DNA from: Flavobacterium sp. Root420
GTDB taxonomy: Bacteria; Bacteroidota; Bacteroidia; Flavobacteriales; Flavobacteriaceae
DNA: 64,000 nucleotides
Direction: 5' to 3'
NCBI RefSeq assembly: GCF_001427905.1
Contig: NZ_LMEF01000029.1
Span: forward strand, 1-64,000
Every line of letters begins with the position of its first letter. Positions within the stretch are counted from its first letter, which is position 1. The notes beneath the pieces are model-generated. The model was not told the DNA's origin, made no database searches, and saw nothing but the letters and a program-made list of their open reading frames with translations. Positions 19,701 to 30,100 of this stretch are shown in pieces. A program made the position numbers and the translations under genes.

Positions 19701-19905
19701 AGAAGATTTGGATCCTGGAAAAACTAAGGCACAACGCCATCCTTCAGATTTAGATTTAGATTCTAAAGAAGCAGTGTACCTGCATTTAGATTATAAGCAA
19801 AGAGGTTTGGGCGGCGATGATAGTTGGGGACGTCCTCCTCATGATCCTTATCGATTATTAGATAAGCAATACAGTTATTCATATACAATTTCATTAGTTA
19901 ATTAG
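16789..19905 (+). CDS. GH2 beta-galactosidase, LacZ-type, periplasmic
   Basis: The 1038-residue product has a signal peptide (to NNYAQ) and full LacZ architecture: a sugar-binding jelly roll (about 50-225), an immunoglobulin-like domain, a TIM barrel (about 345-650) and a C-terminal Bgal_small domain (about 760-1037). The acid/base is Glu477 in IWSLGNECGNG and the nucleophile Glu540 in YIMCEYAHAMGNSSGN. Metal/substrate motifs NIHEHDD and SHYPHD are present. It probably removes terminal beta-galactose from oligosaccharides imported by the neighbouring SusCD system. It has its own promoter, shared in design with susC, and a terminator. Confidence 0.93.
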   Translation: MKKIVLALALFLSLQNNYAQNNEWENPQILDRGKEAGRSSFLLFSNESEVKGNNPQKSELYQSLNGNWKFNIVKNPSQRPVDFYAVNLDDTNWKNIQVPSNWEIEGYDIPIYTNITYPFPKNPPFINGDYNPVGSYRRTFTIADSWKDKEIILHFGSISGYAKVFLNGKEVGMTKAAKTPAEFNITSFLKKGDNLIAVQVFRWHDGSYLEDQDFWRLSGVERDVYLQAMPKTTIWDYFVKSDLDNQYKNGIFSLDVTLKYFENNTIKNPSVKVELFDNQGNVVYSENKKVNTKEQKISFEKTLENVKQWNAETPNLYRYTISLLDIKGKTLEIVSKKTGFRKIEIKDARLLVNGKVIFVKGVNIHEHDDQKGHVPVEATTLKDLKLMKEYNINAIRMSHYPHDSHIYDLCDEYGFYVVDEANIESHAMGAEWQNWFDKTKHPAYLPEWAPAHLDRIKRMFALDKNHPSIIIWSLGNECGNGPVFYDAYDWLKQADSTRPVQSEQAGENKNTDIVAPMYPGIKSMKDYANSDKTRPYIMCEYAHAMGNSSGNFQEYWDIINNSKRMQGGFIWDWIDQGLKTKNEKGVTFWAYGGDLGGADLQNDENGCADGLVFSNRTPKPALNEVKKVYQNIQFQFNNETDLVVTNHYNFTDLSNYTFKWELIKNGLKTKSGEFNLEAAPEESKKVALDLGSLDENSECFLNVFAVSKYDAPLVAKGYEFAREQFKVGKGSYFNTTTVAKSGTKLKYTVKNNVLSFETENSAGEFDLKKGEILKYNLKNSDNTVITNFPTPYFWRAPTDNDFGNGMPNKLAIWKEASKNPTVVSVTMDKNTAEGLLVKVAYKLAQADVPYTVAYLIQNNGAIKLTASIDLTGKDLPEIPRFGMRLKLNGSYDNLSYYGRGPWENYSDRNSASFVGEYSDKVMNQYARNYIRPQESGYKTDVRWLALKNDNGQGIKIEGQQAVSFSALNISTEDLDPGKTKAQRHPSDLDLDSKEAVYLHLDYKQRGLGGDDSWGRPPHDPYRLLDKQYSYSYTISLVN

Positions 19906-19938
19906 TTTAGCGTTTTTCGTTATGTTTGTACAGAAGGG

Positions 19939-19965
19939 CCTATGATATTTAGTCATAGGTTTTTC
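19939..19965 (+). terminator. Terminator after GH2 gene
   Basis: CCTATGA (19939-19945) pairs with TCATAGG (19953-19959), followed by TTTTTCTGATTTTT. It separates the GH2 gene from the regulator gene. Confidence 0.75.
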
Positions 19966-20025
19966 TGATTTTTAAGAATTAATTTTATTGAAAAATTTTA
20001 TACGTAATTCCAGGCACAATATATT

Positions 20026-23000
20026 TTGAAAAATAGAATCCTATTGTTTTTAATGCTTTTAGTTTGTTCTCCGTCTAAACCACAGTCGGTTGCAGGATCG
20101 TCTGTTTCAAAATTTGGGCAGGAAGAATATAGCATTGGTTACATCGGCATCAAAAATGGACTTGCTAATAATGCTGTAACCTCTGTTTATAAAGACAAAA
20201 GGGGCTTAATGTGGTTTGGTACTTATGACGGAATAAGCAGGTATGATGGGTATAATTTTTTGAACTTTAGAAATGAACCTAATGATCTTAATTCGTTAAA
20301 TAATAACAGGGTTGTAAGTATTTGTGGAACTAAAAATGAGATTTGGATTGGTACAAAGGGCGGAATAAGTGTTTATAATTATTTGAGCAATCGGTTTAAC
20401 ACAAAGTATTATTTAAATGCTAAAACTTCTAAAAGTGAGCCGATAGATTTTGTTGTCAATAAAATTATAGATTATAAAGCAAATATGTATATCGGCACCG
20501 CAGGACAGGGTTTGCTTTATTGTGCAGATAATCAGGAAAAAATCATTCAGATACCACTTTATGTAAAAGGGAAATTGCGGTGGGAGTATCATGTGCAGGG
20601 AATGGATTTTGATAAAACAGGTAAATTGTGGTGTTTTGTTCAGGGAATAGGTCTTGTAACCATGGACACAGCAGCCAGGAAACTTATTGTTGTTTTTTCT
20701 GATTTTGTTAATGGGGATATTATATTATGTGACAAATTTTCGAATGTATGGGTAGGAATTGAAGGAGGTTTGCTGAAATACAATATTCTAAATAGAACAT
20801 ACCGTAATTATACGAATCAGGAAATTCAGTATCCCATTTCTGATTTAATGTGTAAACCCGATAAAAAAGAACTGTGGATTGCTACAAATGGTAATGGAAT
20901 AGTTAAATACAATTATACTTCAGATACCTTTTCTCTATTTAACGCAACCTCAGATGAAGAAAAATTGAATAGTAACGCTATTTCATCGTTATTTTTAGAT
21001 AATGAAAACAGGGTTTGGATTGGAACTTTACGAGGAGGAGTCAATAAGATTGAAGAAAGAAAAAGCCCTTTTATTACAATTTCTAAAAATGAGAAAATAA
21101 AAAATACTCTGCCAAGTGATTTTATTCTTTCCTTATCTGAGCAGGATGGTGAACATTTATGGATAGGAACAGACGGAGCAGGTGCCAGTTTGTGGAATAA
21201 AAAGAATAATACATTTACAAATTACTCTTATAATGCAAATAATCCGAATTCGATCTCAAATAATTTTGTCTCAGCAATTGTAAAGGATAATAAAGGAACC
21301 TGGTTTGCTACTTATGGAGGCGGTGTTTGTCTGTTTAATTCCCAGACCCATACTTTTAAAAAATACAGTTTTTTTAATCCAAAATACAAATCATTTCAAA
21401 AGAATATTTGGGTATTGTTTCGTGGCAAAGATAATGTCTTATGGGCCAGTTCTCCAGATGATGAGGGACTGTATCGCTATAATAGAACAAGTGATCAATT
21501 CGATTTTGTAGATGCAAAAATCAGGGGAATTATTTCAATTACAGAAGATGAAAATGGGAATCTTTGGATAGGAAATTTTACAAAATTGTTTCAGTTCAAT
21601 CCCAGAACAATGAAAAAGAAAGAGATTGATGTAAAGTATCCTGTTCGGTCTGTTATTTCTATTTCTAAAACAAAAATACTTGCCGGTACCGAAGGAGGGG
21701 GATTGATGATTTTTAATCCCCAAACTTCAACAAAAAAATTCCTGACGCAGCGAAATGGGCTTCCAAATAATTCAGTTTTAAACATTGTTAAAGATAATCA
21801 GGGCGCTTTTTGGGGCAGTACTTATAATGGAATATTTACTTATAATGCAGTTAGCGGAAAAATTACAAGTTACCATGATGCTGACGGACTTCAGAGTAAT
21901 CAGTTTAATTACAATGCGGCTCTCAAACTTTCAACAGGAGAAATAGTTTTTGGCGGAATTAAAGGCTTTAATATTATAGATACCAAAATTAACAGTCAAA
22001 TTCATGACTTTCCAAAGTTGGTAATAACTTCAATAAAAGTAAATAATAAGGTTTATGACCAATCTCATTTGACATCTTTTGGAATTGATAAATTAAAACT
22101 ACCCTATGATGAATCAATGCTAAACATTGATTTTGCAGCTTTAGAATACAGTTTGCCTGAAAAAATATCGTATGCTTATTTTTTAGAAGGATGGGATTCA
22201 CAATGGCATTATGTTGATAATGTCAGAAGTGCCAATTATTCCAGAATAACAGAAGGAGATTATGTGCTAAAAATTAAATCTACTAATGCCGAAGGAGTTT
22301 GGAATACCAAATCTATTTCATTGCCTATTACGATATTACCGCCATGGTATAGAACCAGTTTGGCTTATTTTATCTATTTTCTCGCATTTGGTTTTATAAT
22401 TTATGTGGTAGATAAATACCAACGTGAACAGGCGAAATTAAAATACGAAGTACAGCTTTCGCAGAATCTGGCAAAGCAGGAAAAGGAACTGAATGAGAAA
22501 AAAATAACCTTTTTTACAAATATTTCTCATGAGTTCAGGTCGCCTTTAACAATGATTATTAATCCTTTAAAAGATATAATTTACGGAACCGACCAGCAAA
22601 TTGATCCGGGTGCTATTGAAATGGTTTACAGCAATTCCAGAAGATTATTGAGCCTGGTAGATCAGTTGCTTCTTTTTAGAAAAACAGAAACTGAGACCGG
22701 AAAACTTAAAATTGGTCAAATTGATATTGTAGAACTGGCCAAAGAGGTTTTTAGCTGTTTTGTACATCATGCCAAAACAAAAAAAATAGATTACAGTTTT
22801 AGTATTTCTGAAGAAAGACTATTGGTTTATGTCGATCGCGAAAAAATAGAAATGGCTCTGTTTAATTTGATTGCAAATGCCTTAAAATTTACCGAGAAAG
22901 AAAATGGAAAAGTTGCCGTCAATTTACGATGCACAGATAATGAAGTTATTATAAAAGTTATAGATAACGGAGAAGGTGTTTTGGATGCAGATAAAGACAA

Positions 23001-24123
23001 AATATTTAATTTGTTTTATCAGTCAAATAATAACATAAAAAACAACCGCAAGGGATTTGGTATTGGGCTTTATTTGGTAAAACAGTTTGTTACTCAGCAT
23101 CATGGAGAGGTCAGCTGTCAGGATAATAAAAATGGAGGAGCAATATTTGAGGTTAAATTGCCACTAGGGAAAGAACATTTCGGGGATATAGAAATTCGCG
23201 AAGATTTAAGCGACAGAACCTTATTTTTAGAAGAGGCTTTAGAGGATACAGTAATACAGGAAAATGTATCGCAGACAATTAATGAACCTGAAAATGGTAA
23301 CGATTTAATTAAAGATGCAAAAAGTATTTTAGTTGTAGACGATAATCCACAAATAAGAAATTATTTAAAGCGAATATTAACTCCAAAATATCATGTTACG
23401 CTGGCTGAAAATGCCGAAACAGCTTTAACCATAATTAAAAAAGTGCAGCCCGATTTAATTATTTCTGATGTTGTAATGGGAGAAATGAATGGAGTAGCCT
23501 TTTGTAAACATATAAAATCGGATGAAGAATTAAAGCATATTCCTGTAATATTACTCACGGGAGGAACTTCGGAAGGTGTAAAACTTAAAGGTGCTGAGGT
23601 AGGAGCCGATGATTATATTACAAAACCATTTGATAACGAGTATTTACTGGCCCGAATCAGCGGAATATTAACCCGACGCGACAGTGAGCAGAATTATCTG
23701 CTTAATTCAGTTACGAAAAAACAGGCAAGTCTAAAGCTATCTGATGAGGATAAAAAACTTATCGAAAGAATCGTAGAAGTGATCGATGCCAATCTAGATG
23801 TAGAAAATTTTAATGTGCATGATCTGGCATTTCACTTGGGGATGAGTTATTCTCTAGTTTATAAAAAAATTAAAAAAATTACCGGTAAATCGGTTTCTGA
23901 ATTCACCCGAAATGTTCGATTACGAAAAGTAGCAACATTGCTGATTACAACAGATCTACAGATAAGCGAGGCTGCGTCAATTGCAGGTTTTGGTGATATT
24001 AAATATTTCAGAAAACATTTTCAGCAGTTTTATAATCTAAATCCTTCTGAGTTTAAAAAGAAGTACCAAAATGTCAAGGATAACAAATATATATTAAACG
24101 AAAGCTTTTGGAAATCAACCTGA
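20026..24123 (+). CDS. Hybrid two-component regulator (HTCS) of the PUL
   Basis: The 1365-residue one-protein sensor starts at a TTG codon; the next ATG (20053) would cut into the signal sequence. The periplasmic half consists of two-bladed-propeller style repeats (SVYKDKRGLMWFGTYDGISRYD and variants) to about 650, then a Y_Y_Y domain, with a membrane helix near 775-797. The cytoplasmic half has HisKA with His835 in TNISHEFRSPL, HATPase (NLIANALKF, DNGEGV, GFGIGLYLV), a receiver with Asp1148 (LIISDVVMGEMNG) and a C-terminal AraC HTH (ISEAASIAGFGDIKYFRKHF). Such proteins bind a specific oligosaccharide and activate PUL transcription. It sits inside the PUL, before the DUF2264 gene. Confidence 0.95.
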   Translation: MKNRILLFLMLLVCSPSKPQSVAGSSVSKFGQEEYSIGYIGIKNGLANNAVTSVYKDKRGLMWFGTYDGISRYDGYNFLNFRNEPNDLNSLNNNRVVSICGTKNEIWIGTKGGISVYNYLSNRFNTKYYLNAKTSKSEPIDFVVNKIIDYKANMYIGTAGQGLLYCADNQEKIIQIPLYVKGKLRWEYHVQGMDFDKTGKLWCFVQGIGLVTMDTAARKLIVVFSDFVNGDIILCDKFSNVWVGIEGGLLKYNILNRTYRNYTNQEIQYPISDLMCKPDKKELWIATNGNGIVKYNYTSDTFSLFNATSDEEKLNSNAISSLFLDNENRVWIGTLRGGVNKIEERKSPFITISKNEKIKNTLPSDFILSLSEQDGEHLWIGTDGAGASLWNKKNNTFTNYSYNANNPNSISNNFVSAIVKDNKGTWFATYGGGVCLFNSQTHTFKKYSFFNPKYKSFQKNIWVLFRGKDNVLWASSPDDEGLYRYNRTSDQFDFVDAKIRGIISITEDENGNLWIGNFTKLFQFNPRTMKKKEIDVKYPVRSVISISKTKILAGTEGGGLMIFNPQTSTKKFLTQRNGLPNNSVLNIVKDNQGAFWGSTYNGIFTYNAVSGKITSYHDADGLQSNQFNYNAALKLSTGEIVFGGIKGFNIIDTKINSQIHDFPKLVITSIKVNNKVYDQSHLTSFGIDKLKLPYDESMLNIDFAALEYSLPEKISYAYFLEGWDSQWHYVDNVRSANYSRITEGDYVLKIKSTNAEGVWNTKSISLPITILPPWYRTSLAYFIYFLAFGFIIYVVDKYQREQAKLKYEVQLSQNLAKQEKELNEKKITFFTNISHEFRSPLTMIINPLKDIIYGTDQQIDPGAIEMVYSNSRRLLSLVDQLLLFRKTETETGKLKIGQIDIVELAKEVFSCFVHHAKTKKIDYSFSISEERLLVYVDREKIEMALFNLIANALKFTEKENGKVAVNLRCTDNEVIIKVIDNGEGVLDADKDKIFNLFYQSNNNIKNNRKGFGIGLYLVKQFVTQHHGEVSCQDNKNGGAIFEVKLPLGKEHFGDIEIREDLSDRTLFLEEALEDTVIQENVSQTINEPENGNDLIKDAKSILVVDDNPQIRNYLKRILTPKYHVTLAENAETALTIIKKVQPDLIISDVVMGEMNGVAFCKHIKSDEELKHIPVILLTGGTSEGVKLKGAEVGADDYITKPFDNEYLLARISGILTRRDSEQNYLLNSVTKKQASLKLSDEDKKLIERIVEVIDANLDVENFNVHDLAFHLGMSYSLVYKKIKKITGKSVSEFTRNVRLRKVATLLITTDLQISEAASIAGFGDIKYFRKHFQQFYNLNPSEFKKKYQNVKDNKYILNESFWKST

Positions 24124-24164
24124 TTATAAGCTTAGTCGAAGAAAAAATTAAGAAAAAAAAACGT

Positions 24165-25409
24165 ATGAATTATTATCTGAAAAAAGCTGTTTTAGTAGCG
24201 TTTGTTTATTTTACAGCCATTAATGGCATACAATCACAATCAAAAAAACTTCAAAAAGATTCACCGCAAAAGGTTCGGAAATTTTTTGTGTCTTCTTTAA
24301 TTAAAATTGGAGATCCTGTTTTGAATGCGTTAAGTAAAAATCAACTCAAACAACTAATGCCTGTAGAAAAATCGCCAGGTGCCTGGGATGATAGAACTCA
24401 TGTGACTTACCTAGAGGCTTTTGGGCGATTACTTTCAGGAATGGCGCCCTGGCTAGAATTAGGTAAAGACGAGACCTCCGAAGGAAAATTAAGGGCAAAG
24501 TATATTGATTTGGCTCAAAAATGCATTCACAATGCAACTGATCCAAATGCTCCCGATTTTATGAATTTTGTAAATGACAAACAACCTTTAGTTGATGCGG
24601 CCTTTTTTGCCCAGGCATTGCTTCGTGCTCCAAAACAACTTTGGGAACCCCTGGATGCAATTACAAAAGAGAATGTAATCAATGCATTAAAATCATCCAG
24701 AAAGATCGAACCTTATCACAGCAATTGGCTTCTTTTTGCAGGCATGGTCGAAGCAGCAATAATTAAATTTGATAAAGATCCAGATAATAATCGCCTGAAT
24801 TATGCTTTAGAAGAACACAAAAAATGGTATTTAGGTGATGGAACTTATGGTGATGGCCCCGATTTTCATTGGGATTATTATAATAGTTTCGTGATTCATC
24901 CTATGCAACTGGACATATTAAACGTCCTTAAAGAAAAAAATAACGATTACAAAACGGATTATACTACAGAGTTAAATAGAGCCAGACGCTATGCTGCCAT
25001 TCAGGAAAGATTAATTTCTCCTGAGGGAACTTATCCACCTATCGGAAGATCTCTAGCGTATCGTTTTGGCGCTTTCCAATTGTTATCTCAAATAGCACTC
25101 TGGAAAGAATTGCCAAAAGAAGTTGCTCCGGCTCAGGTTCGTTCGGCCTTGTATGCTATGATTTTTAATCAAATTAATGTACCGGGAACTTTCGATAAAA
25201 ACGGTTGGCTTCAAATAGGATTATATGGACATCAGCCTAATATTGGGGAAGGGTATATATCAACGGGAAGTTTGTACTTGTGTGCAGAAGCATTTTTAGT
25301 CCTTGGTTTACCATCAACTGATTCATTTTGGAGTGATGCCTATCAGCCCTGGACACAAAAGAAGATTTGGTCCGGACAAGAGATTTCAATTGATCATGCA
25401 TCAAAATAA
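24165..25409 (+). CDS. DUF2264 protein, candidate uronidase-type GH
   Basis: The 414-residue protein has a signal peptide ending near GIQSQ. I chose the start at MNYYLKKAV, 19 codons inside the longest frame, which otherwise overlaps the HTCS gene. The DUF2264 block is clear: WDDRTHVTYLEAFGRLLSGM, later SNWLLFAGMVEAA, GDGPDFHWDYYNSFVIHP and PIGRSLAYRFGAFQLL. These Trp/Tyr-rich segments are typical of alpha/alpha-barrel enzymes. As I recall, some DUF2264 members were placed in GH154 as beta-glucuronidases. That fits the neighbouring GH88/GH105 gene 22 bases downstream, but activity here is inferred. A longer paralogue ends the locus at 45198. Confidence 0.85.
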   Translation: MNYYLKKAVLVAFVYFTAINGIQSQSKKLQKDSPQKVRKFFVSSLIKIGDPVLNALSKNQLKQLMPVEKSPGAWDDRTHVTYLEAFGRLLSGMAPWLELGKDETSEGKLRAKYIDLAQKCIHNATDPNAPDFMNFVNDKQPLVDAAFFAQALLRAPKQLWEPLDAITKENVINALKSSRKIEPYHSNWLLFAGMVEAAIIKFDKDPDNNRLNYALEEHKKWYLGDGTYGDGPDFHWDYYNSFVIHPMQLDILNVLKEKNNDYKTDYTTELNRARRYAAIQERLISPEGTYPPIGRSLAYRFGAFQLLSQIALWKELPKEVAPAQVRSALYAMIFNQINVPGTFDKNGWLQIGLYGHQPNIGEGYISTGSLYLCAEAFLVLGLPSTDSFWSDAYQPWTQKKIWSGQEISIDHASK

Positions 25410-25431
25410 TAAACATTTTAATTTAAATATA

Positions 25432-26589
25432 ATGATGAATTTTAAGAACTCATTTTTTATAATACTGGCTTTTGTTTCACTTACAGTTGTAAGTTGTAAA
25501 AGCGGTGCGGTAAAGCAGGGAACTGCAATAAAAGAATCTAAGCAGGAAGTCATTGCAATTATTGAGAAAGTAAATAATCATTGGCAAAATTCGCATCCGG
25601 AATTGGGAAATGCTTTTTGGAATGTTGCGGCATATCATACCGGAAATATGGAAGCATATAAAGTAACCCAAAACAAAAAGTATTTGGATTATTCATTGGC
25701 CTGGGCCGAAAAAAATCAATGGATGGGCGCCAAATCCAATGACAAATCGGAATGGAAATACAATTACGGTGAGAATGATAAACACGTACTGTTTGGAGAC
25801 TGGCAGATTTGTTTTCAAACCTATATTGATTTGTACAATTTTACAGGAAAGAATGATCCGCAAAAAATTGCACGCGCACGTGAAGTCATGGAATATGAAA
25901 TGAGTACTACAGCTAATGACTATTGGTGGTGGGTTGATGGATTATATATGGTAATGCCGGTGATGACAAAGTTGTACAACGTGACTGGTAACGAAATGTA
26001 TTTAGAGAAATTACATTCTTATTTAACGTATGCCAATGGTATTATGTACGATGCCGATGCAAAATTATATTTTCGTGATGCAAAATATATCTATCCGAAG
26101 CATAAAAGTGCCAATGGCAAGAAGGATTTTTGGGCAAGGGGAGATGGCTGGATTTTTGCCGGTTATGCAAAAATTATTCAGGACTTACCAAAAACGGCTA
26201 AACATAGAAATGAATACATCAGCCGTTTTAAAGATATGGCTAAAGCCCTGGCAGATGCGCAGCAAAAAGAAGGGTACTGGACAAGAAGCATTTTGGATCC
26301 GGAACATGCACCAGGGCCAGAAACCAGCGGTACAGCCTTTTTTACTTATGGTTTTATGTGGGGAATTAACAATGGAATTTTAGATAAAAAGACTTATTTG
26401 CCAGTAGCAGCAAAGTCATGGAATTACTTAACAACATTTGCTCTTCAGGCAGATGGTACAATTGGATATATCCAGCCGATAGGCGAAAAAGCTATTCCGG
26501 GACAAGTAGTAGATAAGAATTCTACGTCTGATTTTGGGGTAGGTGCTTTTTTGTTAGCTGCTGCTGAGGTGTATCGCTATACTAAATAA
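25432..26589 (+). CDS. GH88/GH105 unsaturated glucuronyl hydrolase lipoprotein
   Basis: The 385-residue product starts at MMNFKNSF; the longest frame begins inside the previous gene and is unlikely. The lipobox is LTVVSC. The alpha6/alpha6 barrel shows GDWQICFQTYIDLY, WWWVDGLYMVMPVM with the likely catalytic Asp, LYFRDAKY, FWARGDGWIFAGYAK and GPETSGTAFFTYGFMWGI. This family hydrates the 4,5-double bond of unsaturated uronic acids made by polysaccharide lyases, giving a keto sugar. Its presence implies a lyase in the pathway, and the BNR_4 protein at 15114 is the only candidate in the window. It is the second gene of a DUF2264-GH88/105 pair and is followed by a strong hairpin. Confidence 0.88.
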   Translation: MMNFKNSFFIILAFVSLTVVSCKSGAVKQGTAIKESKQEVIAIIEKVNNHWQNSHPELGNAFWNVAAYHTGNMEAYKVTQNKKYLDYSLAWAEKNQWMGAKSNDKSEWKYNYGENDKHVLFGDWQICFQTYIDLYNFTGKNDPQKIARAREVMEYEMSTTANDYWWWVDGLYMVMPVMTKLYNVTGNEMYLEKLHSYLTYANGIMYDADAKLYFRDAKYIYPKHKSANGKKDFWARGDGWIFAGYAKIIQDLPKTAKHRNEYISRFKDMAKALADAQQKEGYWTRSILDPEHAPGPETSGTAFFTYGFMWGINNGILDKKTYLPVAAKSWNYLTTFALQADGTIGYIQPIGEKAIPGQVVDKNSTSDFGVGAFLLAAAEVYRYTK

Positions 26590-26607
26590 TTTTATTCTTT
26601 TTTATTG

Positions 26608-26650
26608 TGCAAAGAGGCAGTCATTTTAGACTGCCTCTTTGCATTTATAT
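26608..26650 (+). terminator. Strong hairpin after the GH88/GH105 gene
   Basis: TGCAAAGAGGCAGTC (26608-26622) pairs without mismatch with GACTGCCTCTTTGCA (26629-26643) around a six-base loop. The following T-tract is weak (TTTATATAAG). It isolates the HTCS-DUF2264-GH88/105 unit from susC. Confidence 0.75.
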
Positions 26651-26922
26651 AAGTTTGGTTCTTATTGCTTTTTCGTATCAAATGATATCGTTTTGAGGCG
26701 ACGAAAGTTCACATAAATAAACAATTGTTTGAGAGCATTCTATTAAATCAATCTATAAAGTAAGATTTGTAATTATTTTAATTTTCACTAAAATAGTAAT
26801 GTATTATAATATTTTGCATGTCATAATTAGTTCTTAAATAATTGTGTATAGTATATTTTAAATATGTTTTTTTTATCATACTTATAAAAATAAGGCGTAA
26901 TTCATGTAAAAATGCTGATTTG

Positions 26923-26979
26923 CCCCTTGTATAATGTCGTAATTACCCCCTCTTGCTTATTAGTCTTACGTTAGATTTG
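26923..26979 (+). promoter_or_regulatory. Candidate HTCS-controlled promoter of susC
   Basis: CCCCTT (26923-26928) and CCCCTCTTG (26947-26955) are 24 bases apart. The TTG is followed 16 bases on by TAGATTTG (26972-26979), a -7 box. The predicted leader before susC is about 135 bases. Elsewhere the 530-base intergenic region is AT-rich without a gene. Confidence 0.6.
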
Positions 26980-27123
26980 CATTGCAAACTATATGTTAAC
27001 ACATACTAAATTGGTGCTTAAAAAATTTTGAAAAACAAAATTGTAAAAACCACACTTATTTACTTGCTGTTGCAATATTATGCGAACTTAACCTAATCAA
27101 TTAACCAAAAAATTACAACCAAC

Positions 27124-30100
27124 ATGACAAACTTTATTAGGAAGATTAAGGCTCCTGATTATGCATCTGGATTTGATTTAAAAAAGAAACTTACAATACT
27201 TTGCGTATTGGTTTCATTATCTCAGGTACACGCATACACTGGTACTTCTACCAGTACAAAACGGGCAGAAAAAGTACAGCCACAAACTAGCATAACCGGG
27301 CAGGTTAAAGATCACAAAGGGATTCCGCTTCCCGGTGCCTCAGTTATGATAAAAGGTACCAAAAAAGGAACTGTAACAGATTTTGACGGAAAATTTACGC
27401 TGGCAGGAAATGAGAATTCAATATTAGTAGTATCATTTGTTAGTTATGTAACTAGGGAAGTCCCTGTAAATGGACAAACAAATATTATCATAGTATTAGA
27501 AGAAAGTACAGCTTCTTTAGATGAAGTGGTAGTTGTAGGATATGGTAAAATGAAGAAAAAGGATTTAACGGGCGCAATTGTTCAGGTTAAACCCGAAGCT
27601 TTAGCCAATCAAAACCCACAAACCGTTCAGGATTTATTGCGAGGCGTTCCTGGTCTGAAAGTTGGCTATTCAGCCGATGCAAAAGGAGGAGGATCTTTGC
27701 AGATTCGTGGGCAGACTTCTGTTTACAATCCTGATGGTGCCAATCATAATTCACCGCTTATTATTTTAGACGGAATGCAATTCTACGGTGAGCTTTCAGA
27801 AATTAATCCTGATGATGTTGGCCAGATAGATGTCTTGAAAGATGCGTCTGCAACAGCTGTTTATGGATCTAAAGCAGCAGCAGGGGTTATTGTTATTTCA
27901 ACGAAAAAAGGAAAAACGGGTAAGCCTATTATTAATGTTACCACGAACACGACGGTTGTTAATGAAAGCGCTTATCGCAATGTGTATTCTGCAGAAGGGT
28001 ATGTAAAATATCGTGAAGATTGGGAAGTTGCTAAAACATATGGTCCAAATACAACAACGGGGCAATACGAGCCTTACATTGCAGCTCGTGTTGGTCAGGT
28101 AGGGTATTTTTCAAACCCTAATCAATTAGATCAGTATGGTATATCTCAGGCCCAATGGTTAGCTTATCAGCCAGCTGGACAAATACAAGGAAAAAGTTTG
28201 AATGAAGTATGGGGACTGCGTTTGGGTATTACTGATGCTTCACTTTTAAAGAATTTTACAGAAGGAAAAACACACGATTGGTATAATAGTACTTTTAGAA
28301 CAGGAATAAATCACGACAATAATTTAAGTGTTTCCGGAGCAAGTGATAAAGTAAATTATTATATGTCTTTGGGTTATTTAACTTCAGAAGGAGCTATTCA
28401 GGGTAATGATTATTCTGCAGTTCGTGCCAATATGAAAGTAGATGCTAAAATTACAAGCTGGCTTGAATTTGGAGCAAACGTTAATTTTCAGGATCGCTCA
28501 GATGGAGACATAGCTGTCGGTACCGGTACTAATTATTGGAATGCAAATATGTTAAGAAACAGCCCGTTCTCTAACTTTAAAGAAGCAAATGGTGATTTTA
28601 CGAGACAACCAATGGGACCAACAATTGGAGGGTATAATTATTACTATGATCGCCAATATATGGAACTTGAAAAAGGGTATACGGTATTGAATACCATTTT
28701 CAATACAAAGGTAACTTTACCTTTAGGTATTACGTATTCGTTTAATGCTTCACCACGTTATGAGTTCTTTTACAATCGTTATTTTGAGTCAGCAGGTAAT
28801 AAAAATTGGAATCCTGTTAACATAGGAGTAGATAGAGGTAATGGTAAAAAATTTACGTGGAATTTGAACAATACAATAGCATGGGATCATACCTTTAATG
28901 AGAAACACCATATCATAGCCACTTTTGTTCAGGAAGCTGAAGATCTTAAAACATGGTCAGATATTGTTTATGCACGTAATATTCAGCCTTCAGATGCCTT
29001 AGGTTTTCACAATATTGCTAATGCAACGCTTTTAAATAGTACATTTTCCAGTACAGATACACATCAAACAGCCGATGCATTGATGGCGAGACTCTTTTAT
29101 TCGTTTGATAATCGTTATATGATAACAGGAACTGTACGTCGCGATGGGTATTCGGCATTTGGAGCTTCGTACCCTTACGCAACTTTTCCTTCTGTTGCCT
29201 TGGGATGGAACTTTAATCAGGAAAGCTGGTTACATTGGGATCCTTTAAGCACAGGTAAATTACGTTTGTCATGGGGTAAAAACGGAAACAGATCACTTGC
29301 TGATCCATACTTAGCTTTGGCAAATTTAGGTTCAGGTACCGGCGCAACAATGGGATATATAGATGCTTCAGGAAATATTGTTGATATGAAGTACCTGGCA
29401 ATTGATCGTATGGCAAATCCAAATTTGCAATGGGAAAAAACAACGGCAACAAATATTGGTCTTGACCTTGGTTTCTTAAATGACCGAATCACAAGTACAA
29501 TCGATATTTACAGATCTGTTACTAATGATATGATTATGAGTCAGCGTCTGCCTGATTTTACTGGATTTACATCAATTGCAACCAATTTGGGAGAGGTCGA
29601 AAATAAAGGTATTGAAATAAGCCTTACTACTTTAAATATAAAAAATCCAAATTTTGAATGGACTACTATGGTAGCTTTTTCATACAACAAGAATACCATT
29701 AATGCATTGTATGGTAATATGGAAGATGTTAAGGATGCTAATGGGAATGTTGTTGGAACTAAAGAGGCAGATGACAAAACCAATGGATGGTTTATTGGCA
29801 AACCTATTTCTCAAATTTGGGATTACAAAGTAACAGGAATTTGGCAAAAGGATGAGTGGCAGGAAGCTGCAAAATACGGACAACGTCCTGGTGATCCAAA
29901 AGTGGAAAACAGTTACACTGCCGACGATGTGAACGGAAAACCTACTTATAATGAAAAAGATAAGCAGTTTTTAGGCCAGACAGCACCGCCAATTAACTGG
30001 TCGCTTCGTAATGAATTTAAAATTTACAAAAATTGGGATTTGGCAATTAATATGTATTCCTACATGGGGCACAAATCGCTTGATGGACGTTATATGAATA

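Noticed and set aside
25303..25431. Longer start of the GH88/GH105 gene
   Set aside because: It would overlap the DUF2264 gene by more than 100 bases and hide the lipoprotein signal.
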